Below, piece after piece: positions 24,697 through 32,152 of a stretch of 64,000 nucleotides of DNA. The translations under genes were made by a program, and so were the position numbers. Numbering within the stretch: position 1 is the stretch's first letter; every line of letters starts with the position of its first letter. The DNA is from Roseovarius sp. THAF27. GTDB lineage: Bacteria; Pseudomonadota; Alphaproteobacteria; Rhodobacterales; Rhodobacteraceae. The notes under the pieces are model-generated. The model did no database searches and was not told the origin of the DNA. It saw only the letters and a list, made by a program, of their open reading frames with translations. The DNA lies in the NCBI RefSeq assembly GCF_009363655.1, contig NZ_CP045393.1, positions 434,001 through 498,000 on the forward strand. The letters run 5' to 3'.

Positions 24697-26676
24697 TCAA
24701 GGCCCTGCCACCGCTTCACGCAATTCTTGTTGCCTTTGGCCTAGCCCCATCAGGATCTGCGCGATAAGCAATTTGGCCTCATCAGACGCTGTTGCCTTTG
24801 GCATCTTGCCGCCGCTAAGCATCAATGCCCTGGCGATTTCAGCAGCCCCCTTCTGTGACCTGTTTGAATGTGCCCGCCCTATCGCACCCAAGCCCATCGC
24901 GCCGAGACCGACCGCTGCGCCAATTGCAGGGCTACCTGCAAGCGTACCTGCCATGAAGGGCGTGCCGCCGGTGAAGATAGCCCCTGACAGACTGCGCGGT
25001 GCAGAGCGTCCGATAGCGCCAGATACACGCCCCGCTCGGGCAGCTTGGCGCATTGCTTCTGCCTCGTCTGCCGTCATGCTCCCGGCTTGACCCTTAATGT
25101 TGCGACGGTCGAATTTTTGGAATTCCCGGCGTAGCGCATTCGCAGTTTCGCTGGTGTCGGCAAGATCCATCATTTGATCGACGCCTTCTGCCTTCTTCAT
25201 ACGGTGGTAGAGTGCGTCGCCCTCCGCAAACTCAGGGGCGTTCCGTTTTACCGCGTCGTCAAACTTGCCCAGTAGGATTGTGCCAATTCGCGCGCGCATG
25301 GGATCCTTGTCCTGCGCCGCTGCCTGAAACATTGCCCGCACAGGCTTCACCTGGTTTCCCTCAAGACCAAACTTCGCAACGTCCTGCATTTCCTTGACGA
25401 TGCGGCGCACATCCTGGTCACGGGTTATGAGTTGTCCATTCGACCGCATCAGTCCCTTCTCGCGCAGTGCGGTCAGAACCTCTGCCTCAAGCCCCTTTGC
25501 CGCTTCTGGCGAAAGAATACGCCCGCGCGCCTCGCCATTGGCGTAGAGTTGCGTTGCACGCTTTGAAAGGTCATCGGCAGATGGCGCATTCCGAACCATT
25601 GCTTTGGTTGCCGCCTTTTGCTTCCGGTGGTCGAGGCCACGCTGGACGCCACGGGCCACGGGTGCCAACGCTCCACCCAAGCCACCTGACACGACACCTG
25701 CCTGTACGGCCTCCGTGGCTCGGTCTTTCACGCCACCTTCGCCCTCTGTGAAGCCGTACAACCCGCCCTGAGCGCCTGCTACAGCACCACCACGGGCTAT
25801 CAGGTGCGGCAGGTTCCGAGCACGGCCCACCCAATTCGCAGCGCCCACACCGGGGAGCGCAAGCGGTGCAACCTCTGCTGCAAGCGATGCTACCGGGTGT
25901 TCTCTGTCGAAAACGGCCTCTTGCTGGCGAACGCGGTCCAGAGTTTCGTCGTAGCTGTCGCCGGTAAACGTGCTGCGGAGAGCTGCATCGGCTTCATCCC
26001 CGACGACGCCTAGGGTCATCGATTCACCAGCGCTGTTAAGAAACTGCCCCAGGGTCTCGCCTCGGTTCAGAGTGTTTGGGTCATCGTCGCCAAACAGATT
26101 TTCCTTGATATTGCGCACTGCCTGACGAGGCGACGGAAGAACGCCACCCATCCATTCGTTCTTACGAGGCGGTTCGTTCATCAATTCGCCAGCCAAGCCA
26201 GCGCGGGAGATTTCCGCCAACTCAGGGTCAACCGGACCGCCGTCGTCCTGCTTGGCCTTCTTCGCTCTTGCGATAGCGATAGCCAGTGCAAGGTCTCGCT
26301 CTTCGCTCCGCTCGGCCTGCGGAGCGTCTTGCCGCCCTTGCGCCTCTCTGGAGCGCTGTCGTCTGGCTACCACTTTGTCACGTATCACGCGGACTTGCTC
26401 TGCCTTCAGCTTTTCCAGATTGAGGTCATCCTCACTTTGCAAAGAAGGCTCCGCTGCTGGCGTCTGCGTGCCCTCGGAGGATACGCGTTGCCCATTGCCA
26501 AGCGAAGGCACACGTGCGGGCCATTGAAGCTGCGGGGCGTTAGCATTGCGCTGTGCCTTACCAAAGCCAGTATTTCCGGGCACAAGCCCTCGTGCGCGCG
26601 CCTCGTCCAGCATTGCTTTCTTGTCTGCGGGCAGAGTTCCTTGCCTTTCTGCCTCTAGAAGTTGTTCCCAGTTCAT
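24697..26676 (-). CDS. Long phage-like protein, possible DNA-ejection/internal virion protein
   Basis: The 659-aa protein has a charged, low-complexity N-terminal third (residues 20-170). The middle is glycine/alanine-rich with two weakly hydrophobic patches (about 290-345 and 555-615, such as AGTLAGSPAIGAAVGLGAMG), and the C terminus is a helical Gln/Glu-rich tail. Composition and length resemble ejection or internal virion proteins of podo-like phages, which cross membranes during DNA delivery. I see no catalytic domain. It is the last gene of the minus-strand phage-like operon and shares one base with the preceding stop (TAATG). Confidence 0.5.
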   Translation of the reverse strand: MNWEQLLEAERQGTLPADKKAMLDEARARGLVPGNTGFGKAQRNANAPQLQWPARVPSLGNGQRVSSEGTQTPAAEPSLQSEDDLNLEKLKAEQVRVIRDKVVARRQRSREAQGRQDAPQAERSEERDLALAIAIARAKKAKQDDGGPVDPELAEISRAGLAGELMNEPPRKNEWMGGVLPSPRQAVRNIKENLFGDDDPNTLNRGETLGQFLNSAGESMTLGVVGDEADAALRSTFTGDSYDETLDRVRQQEAVFDREHPVASLAAEVAPLALPGVGAANWVGRARNLPHLIARGGAVAGAQGGLYGFTEGEGGVKDRATEAVQAGVVSGGLGGALAPVARGVQRGLDHRKQKAATKAMVRNAPSADDLSKRATQLYANGEARGRILSPEAAKGLEAEVLTALREKGLMRSNGQLITRDQDVRRIVKEMQDVAKFGLEGNQVKPVRAMFQAAAQDKDPMRARIGTILLGKFDDAVKRNAPEFAEGDALYHRMKKAEGVDQMMDLADTSETANALRREFQKFDRRNIKGQAGSMTADEAEAMRQAARAGRVSGAIGRSAPRSLSGAIFTGGTPFMAGTLAGSPAIGAAVGLGAMGLGAIGRAHSNRSQKGAAEIARALMLSGGKMPKATASDEAKLLIAQILMGLGQRQQELREAVAGP

Positions 26677-26873
26677 TATCTTGCCTTTCTGCTCTTGGTT
26701 TCTGCCTCTGCCGAGGGCTGCTCACAGTACTTCGCTACCCACTCGTCGACCGTGACGGGCTGGCAATCTGTTCCAGGAAATTCCGGGTGCGACGTCGGCA
26801 CGCTTGAAATGACGTGGTTCACGCCTCCTGCGCCGCTGCGTTCCAGCATCCTGATCCGTGCCTTGATGCTCAT
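26676..26873 (-). CDS. Small paralogue 3 of a tandem trio (MSIxxR family)
   Basis: The 65-aa protein starts MSIKARIRMLERSGAGG. Its first 12 residues match those of the next two upstream genes, and the rest differs. The chosen ATG at 26873 lies one base after the stop of the upstream gene; a longer frame from 26930 would overlap it. Function unknown. Confidence 0.65.
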   Translation of the reverse strand: MSIKARIRMLERSGAGGVNHVISSVPTSHPEFPGTDCQPVTVDEWVAKYCEQPSAEAETKSRKAR

Positions 26874-26874
26874 C

Positions 26875-27192
26875 TCATTCGCCTCCAATGGTGATAATGG
26901 CGGGCGTGCCATGAGCGAGACGCCGTGCATCGCCTGCTCTGAAGGCGGCTGCTTGCTCTTCGGCTGTCAGCGTACCGGGATCCTTTCCGGCTGCTTGGGT
27001 CGCGTATGCGCGCCGCTTGAATTCTTCGGTGGTCTCTTCGGGTTTTCGCTCGAAGTGGCCAACGCCGGGGATGCTGACGGACAAGTAAACATCCCTCTCG
27101 TTGTCTCCCGGTATCCGAAGGAACAAGAGGAGCATGCCCTTTGAAGCGGCGTTGCTTTGTTCCAGCTTGCGGAGGCGATAAAGAATGCTCAT
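26875..27192 (-). CDS. Small paralogue 2 of a tandem trio (MSIxxR family)
   Basis: The 105-aa protein starts MSILYRLRKLEQSNAASKG, followed by a strand-rich part (GMLLLFLRIPG) and a charged segment (ETTEEFKRRAYATQAAGKD). It overlaps the upstream gene by 4 bp (ATGA). The shared short helix at the start suggests a common docking or oligomerisation element. No known domain. Confidence 0.68.
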   Translation of the reverse strand: MSILYRLRKLEQSNAASKGMLLLFLRIPGDNERDVYLSVSIPGVGHFERKPEETTEEFKRRAYATQAAGKDPGTLTAEEQAAAFRAGDARRLAHGTPAIITIGGE

Positions 27193-27479
27193 GCCGTACC
27201 CTCCTGCGCGTTGGGGATTATCAAGCCTTCCGCGCGCTGGGCTTGCGGCCAGCTCAGGTTCTTGTAGCTATCGAGGCGGGCATTGAAGTCTTCGTGGCTT
27301 TCCCGTTCGCCCCTCTCAACTTTCGCCACGCGGTTTTGCCCCCAGCCGATGTAGCCCTCGGCTTTCTCGCTTTCGGCTTCACCATTCCGATCCTCGTACA
27401 CAGTGCGGAAGATCACAGTGCTGAGGCCAGTATCGCCGCTTTGCTTTTCCAACTTTCCCAAGCGTGCCTTGATGCTCAT
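27189..27479 (-). CDS. Small paralogue 1 of a tandem trio (MSIxxR family)
   Basis: The 96-aa protein starts MSIKARLGKLEKQSGDTG, then TVIFRTVYEDRNGEAES and ERESHEDFNARLDSY. As in paralogue 2 a beta segment follows the first helix and a charged ESHEDF/ETTEEF-like motif appears at a similar place. It overlaps the DUF5681 gene by 4 bp. Function unknown. Confidence 0.68.
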   Translation of the reverse strand: MSIKARLGKLEKQSGDTGLSTVIFRTVYEDRNGEAESEKAEGYIGWGQNRVAKVERGERESHEDFNARLDSYKNLSWPQAQRAEGLIIPNAQEGTA

Positions 27480-27931
27480 TGCGTTGCCTCCAATGCTGCG
27501 ATGCGTTGTTCCAGTTCCGTGGTTTCCAGTGCCTTCCGGTAGCCTTCCACCAGCGCCATCACGCTTGCGCCTTCCAGCGGGGTTAGCTGACCCTCGGAGA
27601 CGGCCTGCAGGACCGCCTGAGCGGCCTGTGAGGCGTCCTGTGCGGTTTTCATGGCCGGGAGGTCGAAATTGACCGGCGTGTCCTTCCTGGCGGGCGCTAT
27701 GCGCTCCATGCAGAGACGCAGCGCCGTGGTGTCGCCGCCCAGGGCCAATTCCACCGCCTTGCGGGTCAGGGCATCGCCATCTGCATCGAGAAGTTCCTGC
27801 ATCGCCTGTGTCGCGCGGTGCCGAGAACCCTTCGGCTTTCCAGGGTTGCCGGGGGCAAAGGTGCCGTCAGGATTGCGACCTTCCGAATTCGTTCCGCTGT
27901 TACGGTCCGCAGGCGCACATGGAATGGTCAT
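27476..27931 (-). CDS. DUF5681 domain protein
   Basis: The 151-aa protein carries the DUF5681 pattern: GRNPDGTFAPGNPGKPKGSR near residues 17-36, then QAMQELLDADGDALTRKAVE and LCMERIAPARKD. Its C terminus is a coiled-coil-like helix (ETTELEQRIAALEA). DUF5681 genes commonly stand directly before large terminase genes in prophages, but no terminase follows here. A packaging-related, small-terminase-like role is inference. The ATG at 27931 is preferred; the frame open to 28147 crosses the repeat array. Confidence 0.8.
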   Translation of the reverse strand: MTIPCAPADRNSGTNSEGRNPDGTFAPGNPGKPKGSRHRATQAMQELLDADGDALTRKAVELALGGDTTALRLCMERIAPARKDTPVNFDLPAMKTAQDASQAAQAVLQAVSEGQLTPLEGASVMALVEGYRKALETTELEQRIAALEATQ

Positions 27932-28042
27932 CCAGGATCCGAGAATGCAACACGAGGTGATCATGCACTCCACCCCAATTCGGAGGTGCCCGTGATGCTC
28001 TCGCCTCGGTTCCGCTGCCCTTGGTAGATGGTAAGTAAGGAT

Positions 28043-28180
28043 GTCCCCAAAATGGGAACAGGAAAGCACCAAAAATGGGCGATTTCGTTCCAATTTTGGG
28101 TACGGCCTGTTCCGTTTTTGGGTACGTGTTTCATTGTGACGTTCCAAATTTTACTACGGTGCTGTTCCCATTTTGGGGAC
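28043..28180. repeat. Iteron-like array with 19-bp inverted repeat, candidate origin
   Basis: GTCCCCAAAATGGGAACAG at 28043-28061 recurs exactly inverted at 28162-28180. Between them lie GTTCCAATTTTGGGTAC (28087-28103), GTTCCGTTTTTGGGTAC (28109-28125) and a shorter GTTCCAAATTTTAC (28141-28154). Start-to-start steps of 22 and 23 bp are about two helical turns. The array overlaps the 3' end of a winged-helix replication-like gene, as in phage and plasmid origins embedded in or next to the initiator gene. Origin function is inferred. Confidence 0.65.
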
Positions 28181-28640
28181 GGGGTTTTGTTTTTCCGTTG
28201 GTGCCTCGGGGGTTGTGCATTGCGGCCTTGTGCACTAGATAATCCCCGCCCTCGCGCCACTCCTTGTAGAGCTTGCGACCGCCGTTTTTCTCGGCTTGGG
28301 GAAGTTCGATTTCGGTGATTTCAAAGCCGGGGGACTTGGCATCACCTCCGACGCCAAGGCGGGCAGGCTCAGTGACGGAGAGAAAGCCCTTTGCCTGAAG
28401 GTCGTGGAAGCCCCGAGCAGCGGTCTTCATATTGATACCGAGCAAGTCAGCAGCCTGCCTTACGCTCAGGCGTATCTTACCGTTGTTGTTGTTCTGCGGG
28501 CCACGCCACTCCAGCTTGAGCCAAGGATAAAGCGCCTGCGCCACCGGCGACAGCGCGCGCCAAGCGGGCGTCTCCATCGTGGAGCGCACCATCTTGGTGA
28601 AATGCTCTTTCCCAGTCTCGTTGCGCTTGTCTCTGCCCAT
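28131..28640 (-). CDS. Winged-helix replication-initiator-like protein
   Basis: The 169-aa protein has a conserved segment AWRALSPVAQALYPWLKLEW followed by a winged helix-turn-helix (KIRLSVRQAADLLGINMKTAARGFHDL, about residues 53-80). A charged tail follows, rich in Asn and Lys. This layout is that of phage helix-turn-helix proteins tied to replication or copy control. Its last codons overlap the first iteron-like repeat on this side. It shares one base with the PC4-like gene upstream. It may bind the repeats to start replication, or act as a regulator. Confidence 0.65.
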   Translation of the reverse strand: MGRDKRNETGKEHFTKMVRSTMETPAWRALSPVAQALYPWLKLEWRGPQNNNNGKIRLSVRQAADLLGINMKTAARGFHDLQAKGFLSVTEPARLGVGGDAKSPGFEITEIELPQAEKNGGRKLYKEWREGGDYLVHKAAMHNPRGTNGKTKPRPQNGNSTVVKFGTSQ

Positions 28641-28885
28641 TACGACGCCTCCTCATTGTCTAGGAGGCCTAGCTTCCGGGCTAGTTCTTCAGCTTCGAAA
28701 AGCGACGCTCTGAGATTGGGCAAGAGGTCGAGCCGAACTGCAACGCCCTGTTTGCCGGGGCGCTGCTCGTTGTCGTCCGCATAGAACCACACGCGAAGAT
28801 TAAGGAGGTGGTGACCCCGGAACTCGTCCAGGGTCACGCGGAGGTCTTCGCGCGCATTCTTCCGAATGGTTGCGATGTGCGTCAT
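28640..28885 (-). CDS. PC4/YdbC-like ssDNA-binding transcriptional coactivator
   Basis: The 81-aa protein matches the p15/PC4 pattern: IRKNAREDLRVTLDEFRGH (KN.RE..RV.L.EF.G), then LLNLRVWFYADD, then a KQGVAVRLDLLPNL segment before a C-terminal helix. PC4-fold proteins bind single-stranded DNA as dimers. Next to a replication-like gene, a role in replication or phage transcription is plausible. It is coupled on both sides (one-base and 4-bp overlaps). Confidence 0.75.
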   Translation of the reverse strand: MTHIATIRKNAREDLRVTLDEFRGHHLLNLRVWFYADDNEQRPGKQGVAVRLDLLPNLRASLFEAEELARKLGLLDNEEAS

Positions 28886-28998
28886 GTGCGGCCCTCCCCA
28901 TAGTGCAGGCCAGCGATGAGGCGGGCGCGGGTTGCGGACATGCCATAGAGGCGCTGCAGGCGGGCAATCTGAATTTGAGGGCCATGATCAAGCTGCAC
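28882..28998 (-). CDS. Small ORF (38 aa, GTG start)
   Basis: The protein is MQLDHGPQIQIARLQRLYGM, then SATRARLIAGLHYGEGRT. Its stop overlaps the PC4-like start by 4 bp and its start overlaps the end of the 122-aa gene by 11 bp, so it fills the gap in a tightly packed operon. Helical and basic; unknown function, but the LYGM-S-x-x-RA pattern looks like small phage proteins. Confidence 0.45.
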   Translation of the reverse strand: MQLDHGPQIQIARLQRLYGMSATRARLIAGLHYGEGRT

Positions 28999-29356
28999 CC
29001 CCGTCGATCCGGCGCACCGTGCCGCTGAGGGAGTACACTCCGAACCTGGCGCGGTCCGTAGCCGCGTCGTTCGAATACATCTCCTTTGTGATCGGTACGC
29101 CGTAGTCGCGGCGCAGGATGCAAACGCGGTCGGAGATCCGTACCGGGCTGGCGCAGTAGACGGGCCGCTCCAGCAACGCATCGAGAATGATGCGATTGCC
29201 TTTGGCCAGCGTGATGGTCTTGGCTTGGCCGTCCTCGCCGATGATCTCGTAGCGGGCGGGCGCGGTGTTGGCGGGCATGTCACTCCATTTAGAGACACGC
29301 AGTGCGTTCGCCGGTGGGTAGTCAGTCGGGTTGTCGGTCTTTGCTTTCTTGTTCAT
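28988..29356 (-). CDS. Phage-like hypothetical protein, possible winged-helix
   Basis: The 122-aa protein starts at the ATG at 29356, seven bases after AAGGA. Recognisable blocks are KTITLAKGNRIILDALLERP, then RVCILRRDYGVPITKEMYS, then GVYSLSGTVRRIDGGAA. This resembles helix-turn-helix phage proteins that end in a short wing. Role not known; it lies between an AlpA gene and the PC4/replication cluster in one operon. Confidence 0.65.
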   Translation of the reverse strand: MNKKAKTDNPTDYPPANALRVSKWSDMPANTAPARYEIIGEDGQAKTITLAKGNRIILDALLERPVYCASPVRISDRVCILRRDYGVPITKEMYSNDAATDRARFGVYSLSGTVRRIDGGAA

Positions 29357-29459
29357 GCTCATTTCCTTCTGGGTTGAAGGAACGGGCCGAATGCGGTAAT
29401 GATTATGTGCTGCATAAACGAATACCGCCCCTGCCCGAACCTTTGGGTGGGGGTTTCGT

Positions 29460-29639
29460 TTAAGCGGCTTCGCGCGATTGAGTGGCGAGGGCTGCATCGA
29501 CTTTGCTCTCGATCCAGTAGAGCCGGCCGCCGATGCGGATCGGCTCCGGGATCCGGCCACTTTCGATATCGCGATACAGCGAGGAGCGAGAGCGGCCACC
29601 GAGCTTCTGTGACAGCTGGTTGAGATTCAGGTAGGTCAT
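29460..29639 (-). CDS. AlpA-family regulator/excisionase 2
   Basis: The 59-aa protein MTYLNLNQLSQKLGGRSRSS continues LYRDIESGRIPEPIRIGGRL, a MerR/AlpA-type DNA-binding fold with the typical x-Y-R-D-I-E-x-G-R-I-P-x-P motif. Such small proteins activate integrase genes or act as excisionases. It lies 103 bp upstream of the 122-aa gene. Confidence 0.8.
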   Translation of the reverse strand: MTYLNLNQLSQKLGGRSRSSLYRDIESGRIPEPIRIGGRLYWIESKVDAALATQSREAA

Positions 29640-29762
29640 TGCTTCACCTGCTTATCTTTGTGAAGCTAACCCCTAGGGCCTTGCCACGCTTCACCATGGG
29701 GCGGCATGACACGAACTTACGGAATTATAAATATTTGAAAACAAAGCGTTATGGAGAAAACT

Positions 29763-30464
29763 CTACGAGCCTTGAGGGGTTTTCTCCACAGCTTTAAGTT
29801 CTGCGAGTACGTCTTTCACTGTTGAGTCTGCACTCGCCTTCGTTCCGAGTAGGCTGAAGACTTCTGACACAAGTTCAACGAAGTGGCTGGATTGGTGACC
29901 TTGATCTGTCACTCGGCTCGCGCGCCTGCCGGTAAATTGAGAAAACGCCCCTGCTAAACATGCCACAACGCGACGCTCAGCGAGCTTTTGGGGAGCACCA
30001 CCTCGTCTTGCACCGCAACTATCTTCTTCGAAGGGGGCAGTATCGGAGGCTGCTGAGTCCAGAGCCCGTTTGATTTCGTCAAGAATTTGCGCAATTTCCT
30101 TAGAGGCTTTCGTCGCTTCTACAACAGGCTCAAACGGGATTTCTTCCCACCTTCTTTTAAATTCGCGCGCAGATGCCTTTAGTTGTGTCCCGCCTTTGAA
30201 GCCCACTTTATTTAATTGGTTAATTGCATTCTGAATGTGCCCCACGCTTGTAGACAAACAGTCTATGTCTTGTTCCGGAGGTCTGTCGGCCCTTTCGAAA
30301 TTGAAGTACGTACGACTGATCGACCATTCGCGAGTAATCTCTCTTGCTTGACCTTTGAGAGCCCGCAAATGCATAGCCTTTTCCTCAGGTCTTCGCGGGG
30401 AGGGGAAGTGTTTTGAGAGCAGTTCAAGGATCTGCTTTTCCAAATTGGCGTCAGTCGCGTTCAT
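29763..30464 (-). CDS. Hypothetical helical protein
   Basis: The 233-aa protein is unrecognised. Features seen are a charged N terminus with RPEEKAMHLRALKGQAREIT, a long helical middle (KASKEIAQILDEIKRALDSAA), a flexible acidic linker, and a C-terminal helical part (HFVELVSEVFSLLGTK). It overlaps a 43-aa ORF by 14 bp. It lies in the early region between the two AlpA genes. Confidence 0.65.
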   Translation of the reverse strand: MNATDANLEKQILELLSKHFPSPRRPEEKAMHLRALKGQAREITREWSISRTYFNFERADRPPEQDIDCLSTSVGHIQNAINQLNKVGFKGGTQLKASAREFKRRWEEIPFEPVVEATKASKEIAQILDEIKRALDSAASDTAPFEEDSCGARRGGAPQKLAERRVVACLAGAFSQFTGRRASRVTDQGHQSSHFVELVSEVFSLLGTKASADSTVKDVLAELKAVEKTPQGS

Positions 30465-30582
30465 ATAGGTACCTCATCATCTCATCTTCTTCTCGGTAAA
30501 ATAAAGCGGCCAGGGCCATTTTGCGGCACAGTCCCACTAGGACGGAGTGAGGAAAGACTTTGCGGTTTGTTCCAGACAACAT
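30451..30582 (-). CDS. Small ORF (43 aa) after AlpA 1
   Basis: The frame encodes MLSGTNRKVFPHSVLVGLCR and then KMALAALFYREEDEMMRYLY. It begins one base after the AlpA stop and overlaps the next gene by 14 bp, so it fits the operon. No family is recognised and no strong ribosome binding site is seen. Confidence 0.38.
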   Translation of the reverse strand: MLSGTNRKVFPHSVLVGLCRKMALAALFYREEDEMMRYLYERD

Positions 30583-30583
30583 T

Positions 30584-30754
30584 TTACCTAGCCTCCATCC
30601 AGTCGCTGATTGCACTTTCCCGCCAGCCAATGGCGCGAAGTCCCAGCTTCTGGGGCCGCGGGAAATCACCCCGCTCGATCATGCGGTATATCGTGGATCT
30701 GCTAAGCCCAATGGCTTGCTGAACTTCTCGGCATCTTAGTATCTTATCGGTCAT
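30584..30754 (-). CDS. AlpA-family regulator/excisionase 1
   Basis: The 56-aa protein begins MTDKILRCREVQQAIGLSRS and continues TIYRMIERGDFPRPQKLG, a textbook AlpA fold ending with AIGWRESAISDWMEAR. In P4-like elements AlpA activates the integrase gene and promotes excision. It lies 73 bp downstream of the integrase on the same strand, as expected for that role. Confidence 0.85.
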   Translation of the reverse strand: MTDKILRCREVQQAIGLSRSTIYRMIERGDFPRPQKLGLRAIGWRESAISDWMEAR

Positions 30755-30827
30755 TAAAAGACTTCCTTCTTTCTTATGACACCAATCTGCACGACCACGG
30801 TTTAAGCCCAGTTAAATTTTCAGCAAG

Positions 30828-31994
30828 TTAGGCATAATTCATCGCTTTACTGATGTTCTTGCCGGTTGCGTGGTCAGCCCAACGGGTCATCAATTGCTTG
30901 CGTAGAAGGAAAAGGTCAGACCTAGCATAGGCACGCTCTACCGCGTCACCGACTTTGTGAGACAATGCGATTTCTGCAATCTCCCTGTCGGCGATTTGGT
31001 TTTCCCTGCACCAATCCCGAAACGTGGACCGAAATCCATGAGTGGTCAGGCCCTTGAGTTTCATTCGTTTGTACAGGGCGGCAAACACGGTGCCGGAAAG
31101 AGGCCGATTTCCGTTCGGTCCACGAGAAGGACTGGGAAATACTAGCTCGTCGTCCAGTCCCTTTACCTTCTCCAGGGTCGCAAGGGCCGCAGGCGAAAGC
31201 GGAACACGGTGCTTCTCGCCTGTCTTCATTCTTTCGGCGGGCACAGTCCAAACGCCACCGCTGATTTCGGACCAGCGTGCTCCCCTGGCTTCACCAGAGC
31301 GGGCAGCGGTAAGGATGATGAATTCCAGGCAACGTGCGGAAGTGCCCTCACGCTTTTTCAGTTCGCTCATGAACGCAGGTGTTTCCGACCAAGGCAGTGC
31401 TGCCATGTGCTGAGGTCGATGCTTTACGGTCGGCAGCGCCCTCGTCACGCCATTGACGGGGTTTTCACTCGGATAAAGCATTGCACTTTTCGCCCAGTCA
31501 AACACGGTCGCGATGCGCTGTTTCACCTTTGAGGCGGTCTCGTTCTTTTCCGTCCATATCGGCGAGAGGACTTTGAGAACATGCGAACTGTCGAGTTGAT
31601 GGATTGGCTTGGATCCAAATTCAGGGAAGACGTATCGATCAAGTGATGAAATCCACCTGATTGCATGGTCCTCGCTGCGCCATGACTTTCTAAGCTCGGA
31701 GTGTACCTTGTGCGCGGCCTCCTCGAATGTAACGCTCACACGTTTTCGCTCTTCGATTGGATCGCCACCCTTGCGGGCAATCTTTCGCATCTCGCGCGCC
31801 TCATCACGGGCCTCCGCCAAGCCAACAGTTTTGACTGAGCCTATACCCAGGTCACGCCTTTTGCCCTGAACGACCGTACGAAGAATCCAGGACTTCCCGC
31901 CGTACTCTCCGATCCGCAGGTAAAGTCCGTCCCCGTCGCCGTACATTCCCGCATCTTTAAGGCTGGAAACCTTTTTGGTGGTTAGTTTCCCCAT
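30828..31994 (-). CDS. P4-type tyrosine integrase of the island
   Basis: The 388-aa protein has the N-terminal DUF4102-type arm-binding domain (MGKLTTKKVSSLK...DGDGLYLRIGEYGGKSWILR) and a core-binding domain. Its catalytic domain has Arg in SGEARGARWSEI, HGFRSTFRDW (H-x-x-R) and LSHKVGDAVERAYARSD (His and the Tyr nucleophile). It should integrate and excise the island at tRNA-Met. The ATG at 31994 is the family start; one at 32006 adds four residues. It is 160 bp from the right boundary and transcribed away from it. Confidence 0.93.
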   Translation of the reverse strand: MGKLTTKKVSSLKDAGMYGDGDGLYLRIGEYGGKSWILRTVVQGKRRDLGIGSVKTVGLAEARDEAREMRKIARKGGDPIEERKRVSVTFEEAAHKVHSELRKSWRSEDHAIRWISSLDRYVFPEFGSKPIHQLDSSHVLKVLSPIWTEKNETASKVKQRIATVFDWAKSAMLYPSENPVNGVTRALPTVKHRPQHMAALPWSETPAFMSELKKREGTSARCLEFIILTAARSGEARGARWSEISGGVWTVPAERMKTGEKHRVPLSPAALATLEKVKGLDDELVFPSPSRGPNGNRPLSGTVFAALYKRMKLKGLTTHGFRSTFRDWCRENQIADREIAEIALSHKVGDAVERAYARSDLFLLRKQLMTRWADHATGKNISKAMNYA

Positions 31995-32015
31995 CGCTGT
32001 CCCCACATTGGTTTA

Positions 32016-32033
32016 CCATCATTTATACCATCA
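32016..32033 (+). repeat. 18-bp island-end repeat, right copy
   Basis: This is identical to 10836-10853. It lies 22 bp upstream of the integrase start codon, so a protein bound here could also regulate the integrase. Confidence 0.7.
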
Positions 32034-32061
32034 AAAAGTGTGGGATTAAATGAAATTCTCT

Positions 32062-32141
32062 GGGACAGCGTGAGACAAGCGCATTCGATAAGCTATGTAA
32101 TTAAAGAATATTATGGGGTGCATTGGTACAGCGTGAAACAA
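32062..32141 (+). repeat. Two arm-type-like repeats beside attR
   Basis: GGGACAGCGTGAGACAA (32062-32078) and GGTACAGCGTGAAACAA (32125-32141) agree at 15 of 17 bases, in direct orientation, 63 bp apart, between the integrase gene and the attR core. They have the place and spacing expected of integrase arm-binding sites. Confidence 0.6.
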
Positions 32142-32152
32142 TAGTTGCGTAG

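Noticed and set aside
28043-28180. Repeat array as a CRISPR
   Set aside because: Units are short, partly inverted, unevenly spaced and have no spacers of constant length; no cas gene is near. No CRISPR array was seen anywhere in the window.
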